A stretch of DNA of 64,000 bases from Bidens hawaiensis (GCA_021521415.1 JAIQDT010000172.1:434001-498000), one strand, 5' to 3'; shown: positions 1-12,344, numbered from the stretch's first letter. A program made the numbers and translations. Notes: generated by a model not told the origin, from the sequence alone.

Positions 1-1491
1 TTTTAACGAAACCGGCAGTTTGATGTTTAACGGACTGATTGGTACGTCAAAATATCAAAAGTGGTCAAATATTATATTTTTGGATGAAATTGATAAAAAC
101 GAACTTTTTACGAGAATTCCGGACAATTTGGGTGGATTGTACGCGTCTTGTATAATCAAACCCGTGTGAAAACGGAAACGAACCCTGCGATCAATCCAGA
201 TACCGAAACCTTAAAATTCTTTTATAAATTAAAACATTTTATCAATCAATATGTTTACTTAAGTTTTTATGATCTTACCTATTCCCGAAACGCGTAAACG
301 ATCAACTTGGCTAGGCTCGGAAAACGGTGAAACTGAGCCAAATCTGATTTTAAGTATTTCACAGTATACAACGTCACAATCTAAGACTATGGTCATGTTT
401 TGGGCCTAACAGCTATAACCAAACTAGTTATACAGCCCGATTTGGTTTAAACACAGTACTAGTATTAACAGTACGATACCGATTATAGGATACAAGCTAT
501 AATCGAGGCATAACACTTATTAAGGTATATTACCTGCTCGAACTACAATAAGGTGAGTTTCACGACCCCACTTTCTAAACTGTTTGATGAACTTTTGGGG
601 TGGAAAGCATGTTTACATATACTTATACACTTGAAAACGTGCGATGATGTGAATTATCTAAGTACTAACACTTGAAAGTCCCCACAAACACAAGTGATTA
701 ACTTCGTGCCGGTGACTTTGGATAGTACTATCGGTTTAACAAACCCAACTGACAGAGCCGGTGGGGTATGCCGGAACATGTTAATCCAGTTGCACATTGT
801 CATTTAAACTTATTACATACTGCTATGTGGTTTCGAGCCGGGGGTCTCACCGGAAGCAGCCTCTCTATTCTTATGGGGTAGAGGTAAGGCTGTCTACATC
901 TTACCCTCCTCAGACACTACTATAGCTTTGCTATTGGTGGGATATACTGAGTACGATGATGATGATGATGATGATATGTGGTGTTAGACATAGTACATAC
1001 TTGGGGCAAAGTGGCTGTTAAATGCCAACGGGAGTGCATGGGCAGGGGTGGCCATGTGTTTTAGCTCGTTTCGGTTTCACTTGTGGCTTAGTATAATACA
1101 TCATACACATACATGTATACATACACACTGTAAACTTTAAGAACTCGTATACTGATTTCGTTGATACTCGTGAAACTTGAAACTCACCAACTAGACGTAG
1201 TTGACCCGTTTTAACATGCTTTTCAGGTAAGCCGAAGTTGGAATGATTTGCTTACGTGCTTGGTGTTAGAAGGAAAGTTGAATAGCTGTGAATAGATGCA
1301 AATACGTACTAATGAATAAGGAACCGAGAACTGGTTATGTGTTTTTCATCTAGTTTGTAAACATAGTACCTACCAATGTAATATGATGTAAATTAGTTGT
1401 TGAATTTCTTTATAAACAATGTGGTTGATACCAGTGTTATCTGTTACATTCCTGTATTACGCTTCCGCAACTACCTAGTCGGGGTGTGACA
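1..1491 (+). repeat. Gy-1 5' LTR (3' half only)
   Basis: Window position 1 corresponds to position 9460 in the 3' LTR and the match runs to the terminal GGGTGTGACA at 1491. The first ~1.7 kb of the LTR lies outside the window. This copy carries about 150 bp absent from the 3' LTR, which is a separate insertion at 832-974 with an 8-bp duplication. Confidence 0.93.
832..974 (+). mobile_element. SINE-like retroposon inside the Gy-1 5' LTR
   Basis: This 143-bp segment is present in the 5' LTR and absent from the 3' LTR, where the site is intact. It is flanked by an 8-bp direct repeat, TATGTGGT at 824-831 and 975-982, which looks like a target-site duplication. It begins TTCGAGCCGGGG, close to a pol III B-box, and ends in a (GAT)n-type tail at about 955-974. 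Its 5' start inside the B-box region suggests a 5'-truncated SINE. The alternative, deletion from the 3' LTR between two TATGTGGT repeats, is possible, but the GAT-repeat tail favours insertion. Confidence 0.7.
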
Positions 1492-1496
1492 GAAGT

Positions 1497-1509
1497 TGGT
1501 ATCAGAGCC
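1497..1509 (+). other. Gy-1 primer-binding site (initiator tRNA-Met type)
   Basis: TGGTATCAGAGCC begins 5 bp after the LTR end and is the usual plant complement to the 3' end of initiator tRNA-Met, where minus-strand DNA synthesis starts. Confidence 0.92.
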
Positions 1510-1847
1510 ATTGGTTATAAAGAATTAGGATGTCCCTTAGGATACCCTAAGATAACCTTAGGCTCGATTAGTTCTGGGAATAAAATAATATTAAATAATA
1601 TATACAGGCAATTCTCGTGATGAACTTGAATTGACAAGTGGGTTATTATGGTCCGGAACGTAATAACGGACTTGTTTGTACGAGGGAATCCGAGAAGAAG
1701 TCGATGAACAACCCAATAGGTAAAAACAGCAACATATGTGTATAAAATATAATAATAATAAATAAATATATATGTATATAAACGATTATTTGTCTTTATG
1801 TGTATAAATACCTACATGTGTTTTATTATGATTAATATAATCGAAGG

Positions 1848-2591
1848 ATGTTATTCTTATTACTAACCATTGTGCGGGAACATGTCGAGGTCTACGGATT
1901 ACTTATTGCGGCACCATCATTACCTGAAGAGGAGGAGGAACCGGAGGAGGAGATGAGCGAGAGTTTTGGAGACACGGTGGTTCCCCACGAGGTACCCGCA
2001 GATCAACCCGACTTATCGGGTTACCGTTGTGAAACATATCCCCCTAGGGAATCCCCTAGGAATGTTGTGGGATAGGGAGCTACTAGTGCTTATCATTCAT
2101 CGATTAGGGCACCCAGATCCCCTACTTCACCCGTACAGCATACACCAGTACCCCCACCCACTATTAGAAACCGTCAGACCGCTCGTATTTCAGTGCGGCC
2201 ACCTGAGCACACCTCTCCCCCACCTCGATCTACATACTACAGGGGAGAAACATCACGTGTCCAGGTCACTGAAATACCCATTCCCATCTGGGGTCTACCC
2301 GCCACGGTACCAGAGCCACCTCTTCGGTCTGATTCAGCATGGTTGGGTTTAGTGACTGATCAGATTTTAGAACAATCACATTCGATAAATAACCTTAACC
2401 AACATAGACATGATATGCAAGATCACATGTGGTACATGCAGCAAGAAATCAGAAATGTGCAAAGATCTAGTGCTCACAGCCACGGGCGTCAGGATCGGGC
2501 AATGATACTGCTAGGAGCATGTTTAACGGTTAATGCAGCCCTAGTGGCTGCTGTTGTTTGGTTTTGGCTTCATGTTACAAAGAATGGATAG
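1848..2591 (+). pseudogene. ORF upstream of Gy-1 gag, unknown function, C-terminal membrane segment
   Basis: One reading frame runs from ATG at 1848 to the stop at 2589-2591 (about 247 codons), interrupted by a single TAG at 2073-2075. Residues around 25-35 are a Glu/Pro stretch (PEEEEEPEEE). The middle is rich in Pro, Ser, Thr and Arg. A region from about residue 165 has heptad-like polar residues (QILEQSHSINNLNQ). The C-terminus holds a hydrophobic run (AMILLGACLTVNAALVAAVV and on) typical of one membrane helix. I do not recognise the protein. Its place between the primer site and gag is like the extra 5' ORF of some other plant gypsy lineages, but I see no sequence link to those. Gy-3 has an ORF in the same place with a different layout. 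Confidence 0.6.
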
Positions 2592-2948
2592 GACATAGTA
2601 GTATAGCCATATGTATATAGTCTTTTGATATCCCAAGCAGCATTTTGTTGCAGCGTGTTGGGCTGACTTGGGAGTTGTTTGTGGTTTAGTACTATTTCAA
2701 GCACTGGCCCTTATCGGGTTAAGACTATATATCACTTAATGACAAGTTTTGATACGCATATACAAGTGTTGGCCTATACCAGGTTAAGCCTATGCGCTAA
2801 TTTTGGATGCATATGTACAGTAATGATTATAGTTAATACAAATATGTTTTATTTGGCATAGTTGTGTGTTGTGAAATTGTAATATCGTAAAGTTGTGCTG
2901 GTTATAGTGAAACGATATTAATTATTATATAGTTGATTATTTTATAGA

Positions 2949-4300
2949 ATGGCCCCGAAGAAAGCAAACCCTTTGTCTGAGGCGGAAGTGGCCGCAATGA
3001 TTGCTCGTCAACTACAAGCAATGATACCAACAATTGTAGCACAAGTCACTGCAGGCATACGTGCTAACAATACTGTTAATCAACCTACGAGCACCACCAC
3101 GGCCACTGCTAATATGCCTCCGCCGGACACTAATGTAGCCCCGGGTGTTACTACCCCGGTGAATACTGATAATGTTATAAACACTAATAATACTCGCCCG
3201 ACTGTTAATGTTGTTGGGAACCCTGAAACCGTTTTGAACCCAAATAATGTCACGAATCCAAACCCCGTACCGGTTATCAACCCAACTGTTAATAATAACA
3301 CTCAACCAAATACGGGTAATGATCGTAATAATCCCGAACCCCCACGTCAGGAGTACGCATACAAACAATTTACATCATGTAAACCGATTGAGTTTAAGGG
3401 TATTGAAAGACCTAGCGGGCTGGTCAAATGGATAGAAAAGACCGAATCAGTAATTAATATCAGTGAGTGTCCACCGAACCGCGTGGTCAAATTTGCTACC
3501 AGTATGTGGTGGAATACAGTAGTCCAAATAAGGGGACAAGATGCTATTAATCGTATGTCATGGACTGAATTAAAAACCCTCATGCTAGAGCATTTTTGTC
3601 CTAAAAGTGAGATTCAAAGGTTGGAACACGAGTTATGGAATCTGGAAATGAAAGGAGCGGACCATGTGGGATACACGAATCATTTTAACGAACTGTCCCG
3701 CTTAGTTCCGTGGTTAGTTACACCGGAAGCGAAGCGAATTGAACGTTATATCTGGGGACTGACCCCTGCTGTGAGAAGTAGAGTGAATTCAGTAGCCCAC
3801 CCAACATTAGAAAGTGTTGTATCTCAAACGGGTGTCGTTACTTTTTATCTGATGAGAAGTGGAGTGATAAGGATGCCAGGTGAAACAACAAGTTTAAAAC
3901 GAACTAATTATGGGACAAGGATGCAAGGAAACCCTCAAAACAAACGGGCCCGTCCGAATACCCGAAGTTATGCCATGACCTGTTCTAATGTAAAACAAGA
4001 GACCTATAAAGGGACATTACTGAAGTGCAGAAGATGTAACTTTCATCATGTGGGTGATTGCAAACCGATGATTTGTCAAAAGTGTGGAAGAACGGGACAC
4101 TATGCCCCCAACTGTAGAACCCCCACCAACACTGTTACCGTCCACCGCAATCAACTTAACTACCTCGACCTCAACCAACCCGCCCACAACTCAACCAACA
4201 AACCCCACCTACCACGAACCTCTGTGCCTGCTATGAATGTGGCAGTACGGAACATTTTCGGAGATACTGCCCCAATCTGAACCATGGTGCAGCGAGAAGG
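2949..4300 (+). pseudogene. gag: Gy-1 gag (capsid/nucleocapsid), frameshifted near its end
   Basis: Gag forms the virus-like particle and packages the element RNA. The ORF from 2949 is open for 443 codons. After an Asn/Thr/Pro-rich N-terminus (residues ~40-135) comes the Retrotrans_gag capsid region (~140-300), then Cys/His knuckles: a CX2CX3HX4C-like unit (CRRCNFHHVGDC) and a CX2CX4HX4C unit (CQKCGRTGHYAPNC). A further knuckle, CYECGSTEHFRRYC, is coded at 4229-4270 in the frame of pol, so a frameshift lies between about 4120 and 4229. In that second frame a TAA follows at 4301-4303. The start was chosen as the first ATG after the leader. Neighbour pol is in the frame of the last knuckle, so gag and pol were probably one polyprotein. 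Confidence 0.9.
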
Positions 4301-4339
4301 TAAAACCAAGCACAAGCATCAGCCTCAAATGCAGCTAGG

Positions 4340-7300
4340 GGACGCGCGTTCGTAATAGGATCAGGGGAAGCGCGTCATGACTCGAACGTGGTGACAGGTA
4401 CATTCTTAGTTTCGGGTCAGTATGCTTCAGTCTTGTTTGATACGGGTGCCGATAGGAGTTTCGTATCTGTTAACTTTTTAACCTTAGAAAATATGCCGGT
4501 GAGTGAGCTAACGAAACCCTATACTATAGAACTTGCTAATGGTAAATCCATACTTGTTAACCAAATAGTCCGAAACTGTTACCTTATCCTAAATGACCAA
4601 CCATTTCTTATCGACTTACTTCCAGTGGAATTAGGAAGTTTCGATGTTATAGTCCGTATGGACTGGCTATCTAAGTATAAAGCTGAAATTGTCTGTAAGG
4701 ATAAGGCTGTTAGGATACCTCTTCCGAATGATGAGGCTATGACTGTTCAAGGTGAGAAATCTGGTACTATGTTGCCTCTCGTATCCCAACTTAAGGCATT
4801 GAGATATTTACGCCAAGGTTGTACTTTATACTTGGCGAGTGTAACAGTTAGGGAACCCGAGGAAAAACGAATAGAAGACATCCCAGTGGTACACGAGTAT
4901 TCAGATGTATTCCCCGTTGAGTTGCCTGGTTTACCACCGACCCGACAAGTGGAATTCCGTATTGATTTGATACTGGGAGCAGCCCCCATTGCTAAGGCAC
5001 CTTACCGACTTGCACCTTCTGAAATGCAAGAACTATCCAACCAATTGCAAGAATTGTTAGACAGGGGTTTTATCCGACCAAGTTACTCACCGTGGGGAGC
5101 ACCAGTGTTATTTGTAAAGAAGAAAGATTGGAGTTTTCGAATGTGTATTGATTACCGGGAATTGAATAAAGTGACTATAAAGAATAGATACCCCTTACCT
5201 CGAATTGATGACTTGTTTGATCAGCTCCAGGGTGCAAAGTATTTTTCGAAAATTGATCTTAGATCTGGTTATCATCAAGTAAGAATTCAGGAAGAAGACG
5301 TACCAAAAACAGCTTTCCGAACTCGGTATGGTCACTATGAATTTTTGGTTATGCCGTTTGGGTTGGCAAATGCACCTGTAGTGTTTATGGACCTCATGAA
5401 CCGAGTTTGCAAACCTTACCTTGACAAGTTCGTGATAGTGTTTATCGATGACATTTTGATATATTCGAGAAGTAAGGAGGAACACGAACAACATTTGCGG
5501 TAAGTCTTAGAATTATTGAGGCAAGAGAAGTTATACGCAAAGTTGTCCAAATGTGAATTTTGGCTACAAGAAGTACAGTTTTTGGGGCACATTGTGAACC
5601 ATCAAGGGATCCAAGTAGACCCAAGTAAAATTGAGGCCATTAAAAATTGGCAAGTGCCTAAGTCACCAAGAGAAATTCGACAATTCTTAGGACTAGCCGG
5701 GTATTATAGAAGATTCATTGAAAACTTTTCAAGTATTGCCCAACCTCTAACCCTCCTAACTCAAAAAGATCGAGCGTATGAATGGGGAGAAGAACAAGAA
5801 ATGGCCTTCCAAACGTTAAAAAAAAAGTTATGTGAGGCTCCAATATTAAGCCTTCCAGGTGGAACTGATGAATTGGTGGTATATTGTGACGCGTCTCGTA
5901 AAGGTTTAGGATGCGTAATGATGCAAGGAAAGAAAGTAATAGCATATGCCTCCCGACGATTAAAGATACACGAGAAGAACTATACAACCCACGATTTGGA
6001 ATTGGGAGCGGTTATTTTTTCATTGAAGATCTGGAGACACTACTTGTATGGCACAAAATGTACTATCTATACTGATCACAAAAGCCTACAACACATATTT
6101 GATCAGAAAGAGCTAAACATGAGACAAAGGAGATGGGTAGAACTGTTAAATGATTATTATTGTGAGATTAAATACCATCCGGGTAAGGCCAACGTAGTAG
6201 CTGATGCTTTAAGCCGAAAAGACAGAGTAAACCATTAAGGGTACGAGCACTCGGAATGATTGTTCAAAGTAGCCTAACCGAACAAGTTCGTGTTGCACAA
6301 GATGAGGCTTTGAAGGCAGATCAGCTAGAAAAAGAAGAACTACATGGGAATGAAAGGAATTTTGAGAAGAAAATTGATGAAGTATATTATTACAAAAACC
6401 GGGTCTGGATTCCAACACTTCATAAACTCCGAAAGTTGATTCTTGATGAAGCACATATGTCCAAATATTCTATTCATCCAGGTACTGATAAGATGTATAA
6501 GGATGTTAAAGAATTTTACTGGTGGCCTGGCATGAAAAAGGATATAGCCGTGTATGTAAGTAAATGTGCAACGTGTTCAAGAGTTAAAGCCGAATATCAA
6601 AAACCTTCGGGAATGTTACAACAACCCGAAATCCCACAATGGAAATGGGAACAAATTACCATGGACTTTGTGACGCACCTTCCTAAAACCTCCCGAGGAC
6701 ACAATGCTATCTGGGTAATTGTTGACCGATTAACCAAATCCGCACACTTTATTCCCATCTGTAACAACTACACCACCGAAAAACTCGCTCAAATTTACAT
6801 CGATGAAATTGTATCCCGACACGGAGTACCTCTTTTGATTATTTCAGATCGAGACAGTCACTTTACTTCACATTTCTGGAAAGCAGTACAAGAATCTTTG
6901 GGAACTTGAATAGATTTGAGTACCGCCTACCATCCCCAAACCGACGGCCAATCTGAGAGAACCATTCAATCCTTAGAAGATCTACTTCGTGCTTGTGTAC
7001 TTGATTTCAAAGGAAACTGGGATCAACATCTCTCGCTTATTGAGTTTTCCTATAATAATAGCTACCACAGTAGTATAAAAGTCGCACCTTATGAAGCTCT
7101 ATACGGGCGAAAATGTAGATTACCACTATGTTGGACGGAAGTGGGTGATACCCAAATCTCAAGATCAGATTTAATTCAGGAAACCACCGATAAGATTCAC
7201 CAGATTAAGAAAAAATTGAAAGCTGTCCGCGACCGACAAAAGAGTTATGCTGATGTTCGTAGAAAACCGTTATCTTTTGAAATAGGTGATAAGGTGTTTT

Positions 7301-7745
7301 TAATAGTATCGCCGTGGAAATGTGTTATAAGATTTGGAAAGACTGGTAAACTAGCCCCGAGATACATCGGACCTTTCGAGATTATTGCAAAAATTGGTCC
7401 CGTAGCTTACCGATTTAAACTACCCTTAGAATTGAGCACTATTCACGACGTGTTTCATGTATCGAATCTGAAAAGTGTTTGACTGATGAAACGACAATAG
7501 TACCACTGGAAGAAGTTCAGATTAATGAAAAGTTCAACTTCGTAGAGGAACCGGTAGAAATTGTGGACGGGAAAACCAAACAGTTACGACACAACAAAAT
7601 ATCTCTAGTAAAAGTTCAGTGGAATTCAAAACAAGGACCCGAATATACATGGGAACGAAAGGACGAATTCCGAAAGAAATACCCACACCTGTTCTCTAAA
7701 AAGAAAACCGATGACACATTAAATTTCGAGGACGAAATTTCTTAA
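4340..7745 (+). pseudogene. pol: Gy-1 pol: protease, RT, RNase H, integrase, chromodomain; broken
   Basis: The aspartic protease site DTGA is at 4439-4450, the RT catalytic FIDD at 5441-5452, and the RNase H start ([10 protein letters not shown]) near 5875. The integrase shows its zinc region (HPGTDKMY to CATCSRVK, ~6470-6590) and the three acidic residues in [16 protein letters not shown] and [10 protein letters not shown]. The C-terminal chromodomain is at about 7540-7715 (EEPVEIVDGKTK to KKYPHLF) and would direct insertion to heterochromatin. Breaks: TAA at 5501-5503, a frameshift near 6230, TGA at 6907-6909, and a one-base frameshift near 7470-7482. Domain order is that of chromoviruses. 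Stops fit decay after insertion. Confidence 0.93.
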
Positions 7746-7756
7746 CGGGGGAAGAA
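7744..7756 (+). other. Gy-1 polypurine tract
   Basis: AACGGGGGAAGAA lies directly before the 3' LTR and would prime plus-strand DNA synthesis. Confidence 0.85.
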
Positions 7757-10700
7757 TGTGACATTCGTGACAAAACGAGGTATATTATATTCACTATGTA
7801 GCAAGTAAACGATAAATCGGTTAATTCGTAGTGCTTAAACGAGTAACCGACCGATACTAATTATGACCCGTATACATACTGAGGGGTCATATACGAGTTA
7901 TAGATATATTATAGAGGCTAACATATTAATATTTAGGCCCCGGTACGTTTAAAACTCTTTAAACGAAAAAGGTTTCGTTTATCGATACGCTATAAGCTTA
8001 AACGCAATCGTTAATATCAAAACGAGCATTGTAGCATCCGTTAAGCCGAAAAAAATTTATAAAACACTTAGATGACATGTTGTAAGCAATCCGTGAAAAT
8101 ATTTTGGAATTTTACAACGAGTCAGTACGTTTTTCTTATTTTACAAAAAGAAGCTGAAAAACACTCATTTTCGCGCTGGTTTTCGCACTCGAACTAGTTT
8201 TCTTGCGAAAAACCAAACCCGAATTAAATTTTTTACCGAAATTTATGCGTGGCACGAATACCGAGGAACCATTGGGCCAAATAGGAGGCCCAATGGGCCC
8301 TTATGGGTTCCGGTCGCAACTTTGGGGGGGGGGGCTTTTGATTAGCTTGTTAAATAAGCTAAGATAAGAGATATTTTTCCATTCCAAAGTCCAACCAACT
8401 CAATATTCAGCTGATCATGCTCATCTCTTGACCAAAACCCTAGAGGTAAACTTTTAATTCATGAAGATTTCAAGCTTGTTTATTAGATTTAAACATAGAA
8501 AATTAGTTCTTGATTAGTACTAAACATGTTTAACCATCCAAAATCCATAAAAATCAAGTAAAATCATTTTTTGATGTTAAACATGTCTAAAAAGCAGAAA
8601 CATATTGATTTTTGGTCAAAAACACGGATTAGAACATGAATACGACGTTTTTACGGTTTGAAAGTTCTGTTTGATACCAAAACCGAAACCCTAGTTAACA
8701 AGGTTGTTCAATGGATGATTTATGCTTGGTTTGATGTTATATGATATGTAGATACACTGAGTTTGCAACCCAAGGCCCGGAGAGTCTTTAAGCTATCAAA
8801 AACCACCGAAAACCGACAAGGTAATACCGTATTACTCGTTTAAGGGCTGTTTAGTATTAGGTTGTGATGTGTTTGTTTTTAGCTTGTGAAAATTTTCAAG
8901 AACAATAGGGATCATATAAATGAGTCCCTGTTCAAATTTGGTAATTTTTCGATAAACGGAGAATATTTGGTGAATTTATTTCCATTTATGAGCGTTTATT
9001 TGGGAAAAATAGCTAAACATATTGAAAAATTATGAAATTTGGTTTTGCAGATTAATATTTGATGGTAAGATCACTGGTAAAGTTTGGGGATCATTGGAAA
9101 TGCCTAAGTATGGTTTGTGCAATTATAATTTAACCGAATTTTAACAGCCAAAACACGCACAAAAAGGCATTTTTTTCAAAATATTTAGGTTCTGGAGATT
9201 TTGCAGGGGCTATGTAATAACATTGAGGCCATTTGTAAAAATTATCGGATTTTTCGGAGGTCGTTTGATATAAACGGGCCATTTATTACACGATTATAAC
9301 CTATTAAATGAATTTTTATAAATAAATAATTAATCATAAAATTTCTGAAAATATTTTTATAAAATTCTCCATATTTTAATGTATTTTTACAAAAATTTAC
9401 ATAATTTATATATAAATACATATTTAGTTATGATTAATCAAAGATTTAAATTATTATTGTTTTAACGAAACCGGCAGTTTGATGTTTAACGGACTGACTG
9501 GTACGTCAAAATATCAAAAGTGGTCAAATATTATATTTTTAGATGAAATTGATAAAAACGAACTTTTTACGAGAATTCCGGACACTTTGGGTGGATTGTA
9601 CGCGTCTTGTATAATCAAACCTGTGTGAAAACGGAAACGAACCCTGCGATCAATCCAGATACCGAAACCTTAAAATTCTTTTATAAATGAAATCATTTTA
9701 TCAATCAATATTTTTACTTAAGTTTTTATGATCTTACCTATTCCCGAAACGCGTAAACGATCAACTTGGCTAGGCTCGGAAAACGGTGAAACTGAGCCAA
9801 ATCTGATTTTAATTATTTCACAGTATACAACGTCACAATCTAAGACTATGGTCATGTTTTGGGCCTAACAGCTATAACCAGACTAGTTATACAGCCCGAT
9901 TTTGTTTAGACACTGTACTAGTATTAACAGTACGATACCGATTATAGGATACAAGCTATAATCGAGGCATAACACTTATTGACGTATATTACCTGCTCGA
10001 ACTTCAATAAGGTGAGTTTCACAACCCCACTTTCTAAACTGTTTGATGAACTTTTGGGGTGGAAAGCATGTTTACATATACTTATATACTTGAAATCATG
10101 TGATGATGTGAATTATCTAAGTACTAACACTTGAAAGTCCCCACAAACACAAGTGATTAACTTCATGCCTGTGACTTGTGGATAGTACTATCGGTTTGAC
10201 AAACCCAACTGACAGAGCCGGTGGGGTATGCCGGAACATGTTAACCCAGTTGCACATTGTCATTTAAACTTATTACATACTACTATGTGGTGTTAGACAT
10301 AGTACATACTTGGGGCAAAGTGGCTGTTAAATGCCAACGGGAGTGCATGGGCAGGGGTGGCCATGTGTTTTAGCTCGTTTCGGTTTCACTTGTGGCTTAG
10401 TATAATACATCATACACATACATGTATACATACACACTGTAAACTTTACGAACTCGTATACTGATTTCCTTGATACTCGTGAAACTTGAAACTCACCAAC
10501 TAGACGTAGTTGACCCGTTTTAACACGCTTTTCAGGTAAGCCGAAGTTGGAATGATTTGCTTACGTGCTTGGTGTTAGAAGGAAAGTTGAATAGTTGTGA
10601 ATAGATGCAAATACGTACTAATGAATAAGGAACCGAGAACTGGTTATGTGTTTTTCATCTAGTTTGTAAACATAGTAACTACCAATGTAATATGATGTAA

Positions 10701-10800
10701 ATTAGTTGTTGAATTTCTTTATAAACAATGTGGTTGATACCAGTGTTATCTGTTACATTCCCGTATTACGCTTCCGCAACTACCTAGTCGGGGTGTGACA
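7757..10800 (+). repeat. Gy-1 3' LTR (3044 bp, complete)
   Basis: It starts TGTGACATTCG after the purine tract and ends GGGTGTGACA, matching the 5' LTR end at 1491. The first ~1.7 kb is AT-rich and has a G run near 8325-8334. I could not place a TATA box with confidence. The segment 9460-10800 matches 1-1491 apart from the extra 150 bp in the 5' copy. Confidence 0.93.
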
Positions 10801-10964
10801 CCCATTTTCAAAATATATAAGTGTTGATAATCATTACTTTGATCATATCTAATAATAATTATCGTAGCGTTTGTCTAGCTTGTTATTGGGTATGACCCGA
10901 CTTGGATCAATACGTACTAGCCACATCAACTCTAATATGTGTCTTGGGCAAATCAATTCCAACA
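10801..10964 (-). repeat. Fragment of a Co-3-family LTR
   Basis: Read on the - strand this begins TGTTGGAATTGATTTGCCC at 10964 and follows the same sequence as the LTR ends at about 20390-20511, 35975-36097 and 61940-62072 (shared stretch includes TTGTTATTGGGTATGACCCG). It is cut at 10801 by the end of Gy-1, so Gy-1 probably inserted into this LTR and the rest lies left of the window. A purine-rich stretch on the - strand just inside (10965-10978) looks like its polypurine tract. Confidence 0.75.
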
Positions 10965-11178
10965 AAGTCCTTTCCCTTGAAAAGGAGTAGTGTACTTTTG
11001 ACAGTCCACATGATATCATTCTTCAACACAACCGGACGTAAAGTTAAATACCCGTTTCCTAGGAGAAGCTTTCATCGAACTTTCCCACATCCTTTTTCAA
11101 CATAGTACATGGACACCCAAATGGTTCCAAGTATTTTAAATTAGATTTATGATTATTCAACAGCTCATAACTGGTCTT
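10965..11178 (-). pseudogene. Degenerate end of Co-2 integrase and mosaic junction
   Basis: On the - strand a frame downstream of integrase reads residues typical of the copia integrase tail (ELLNNRKSNLKYLEPFGCPC, about 11090-11160) and then loses similarity. The last ~100 bp before 10965 may belong to the element whose LTR scrap follows. No intact ORF. Confidence 0.5.
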
Positions 11179-11947
11179 CTAGAGTCTCTTAACGGTTAGA
11201 ACTAGATTGAGTTTGTAACAAGCCGTATTCACTGCCTCATTCCAAAAATGGATAGGAAGTTTTGAGTCGGCCAACATCGTTCTAGCAGCTTCAATCAACG
11301 TTCTATTCTTTCGTTCAGCAACACCATTTTGTTGTGGTACGTATGGAGCACTGTATTCTAGATGAATTCCCCTTTTGTAAACAAAAGAAATCCAATATAG
11401 TATTTTTAAATTCAGTACCATTGTCACTTCGAATTCTCCTAACTTTCTGTTCGTATAGTGATTCGATTTTAGTGATTAAATTTTGAACGAGAACCGGCGT
11501 TTGATCTTTCGAGCTCATAAACAAGACCCATGAGTAGTGTGAATAATCATCAGTAACTACCAGGCAAATGCAATCTCCAGAAATACTTGCACGATTCACT
11601 GGACCGAAAAGATCCATATGAAGTCGCTCAAGAGGAGTATCAATGGAATTTAATAACTTAGAGGGATGCGACTTTTTCTTCTGTTTGCTCTTTTTGCAAG
11701 CCACACATTGATCGGATAACTTAAAGTTCTTCAAAGACACACCTTCAACTAGGTCATTTGCTATTCGATAGTTCATCTTACGAACATGAATGTGACCCAT
11801 TCTACGATGCCATAGAATAGAATCTTTCTCGGTTGCTTTCGAGACAAAAGATGTTTCGATCGATGTTGATACTTTAGAACTCATATTTAAGACATAAATA
11901 TCATTTGATCGAGGAGATCGCATGATCACCATGTCCTCGGGAATCAC
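11179..11947 (-). pseudogene. pol: Co-2 pre-integrase zinc region and integrase core, frameshifted
   Basis: The frame opening at 11947 carries the GAG-pre-integrase zinc motif (LWHRRMGHIHVRKM and CVACKKSK) and the integrase core with first acidic residue in HMDLFGPVNRAS and second in RSDNGTEFKN. A frameshift near 11370-11420 moves the rest, including the third acidic residue in NGVAERKNRTLIEAART, into the frame of 11427-11179. The integrase would join element cDNA to host DNA. The order protease then integrase ahead of RT is the copia type. Confidence 0.9.
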
Positions 11948-12344
11948 ATACCCCGGTTTTAAAATCAGACATCTTTATCTGTAAATATTGTAGTGTATTG
12001 CTTGTCACAGATTTGCGACACACACAATAAATTATGGTCTACCTTGTCACAATAATTAACCTTCTCAAAAGTAATATGCCCATTCGAAACATCACCTTCC
12101 TGTGTAATCATACCCCCAGAATTCCCAGCAAACGCCACATAACCCCCTTGAATATTTCATACATTTGTTAAGAGGTCGAGATTTTCAGTAATATGACGAG
12201 AACATCCACTATCCATGATCCAGTTTTCACCAGAAATGGTCTTGGATGTACCCTACACACAAACGGAAATGATTAGTTCAAAAAGGCAGCCCAGGCCTCA
12301 GTCTTGGGCACCTTTTGATTTTCTTGAGAAAAGTTAAATTTAGT
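11948..12344 (-). pseudogene. Co-2 protease region, degenerate
   Basis: The copia protease active-site segment WIMDSGCSRHIT is readable on the - strand, with the DSGC codons at 12202-12213. It is followed by ENLDLLTN. Stops and frameshifts separate it from the gag part upstream and the integrase downstream. Confidence 0.75.

Larger units (their letters stand above)
1..10800 (+). mobile_element. Gy-1: Ty3/gypsy chromovirus (Tekay/Del-like), 5' LTR cut by window edge
   Basis: The order is partial 5' LTR (1-1491), tRNA-Met-type primer site (1497-1509), an ORF upstream of gag (1848-2591), gag (2949-4300), pol in the order protease, RT, RNase H, integrase, chromodomain (4340-7745), polypurine tract and a full 3' LTR (7757-10800). 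Integrase before the LTR and a C-terminal chromodomain place it in the chromoviruses. The ~3-kb LTR suits the Tekay/Del clade. Over the shared ~1340 bp I count about 32 differences between the LTRs by eye (about 97.6% identical). The coding part has several stops and frameshifts, so it cannot encode its own proteins. The left flank is outside the window, so no target duplication can be checked. Confidence 0.93.
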
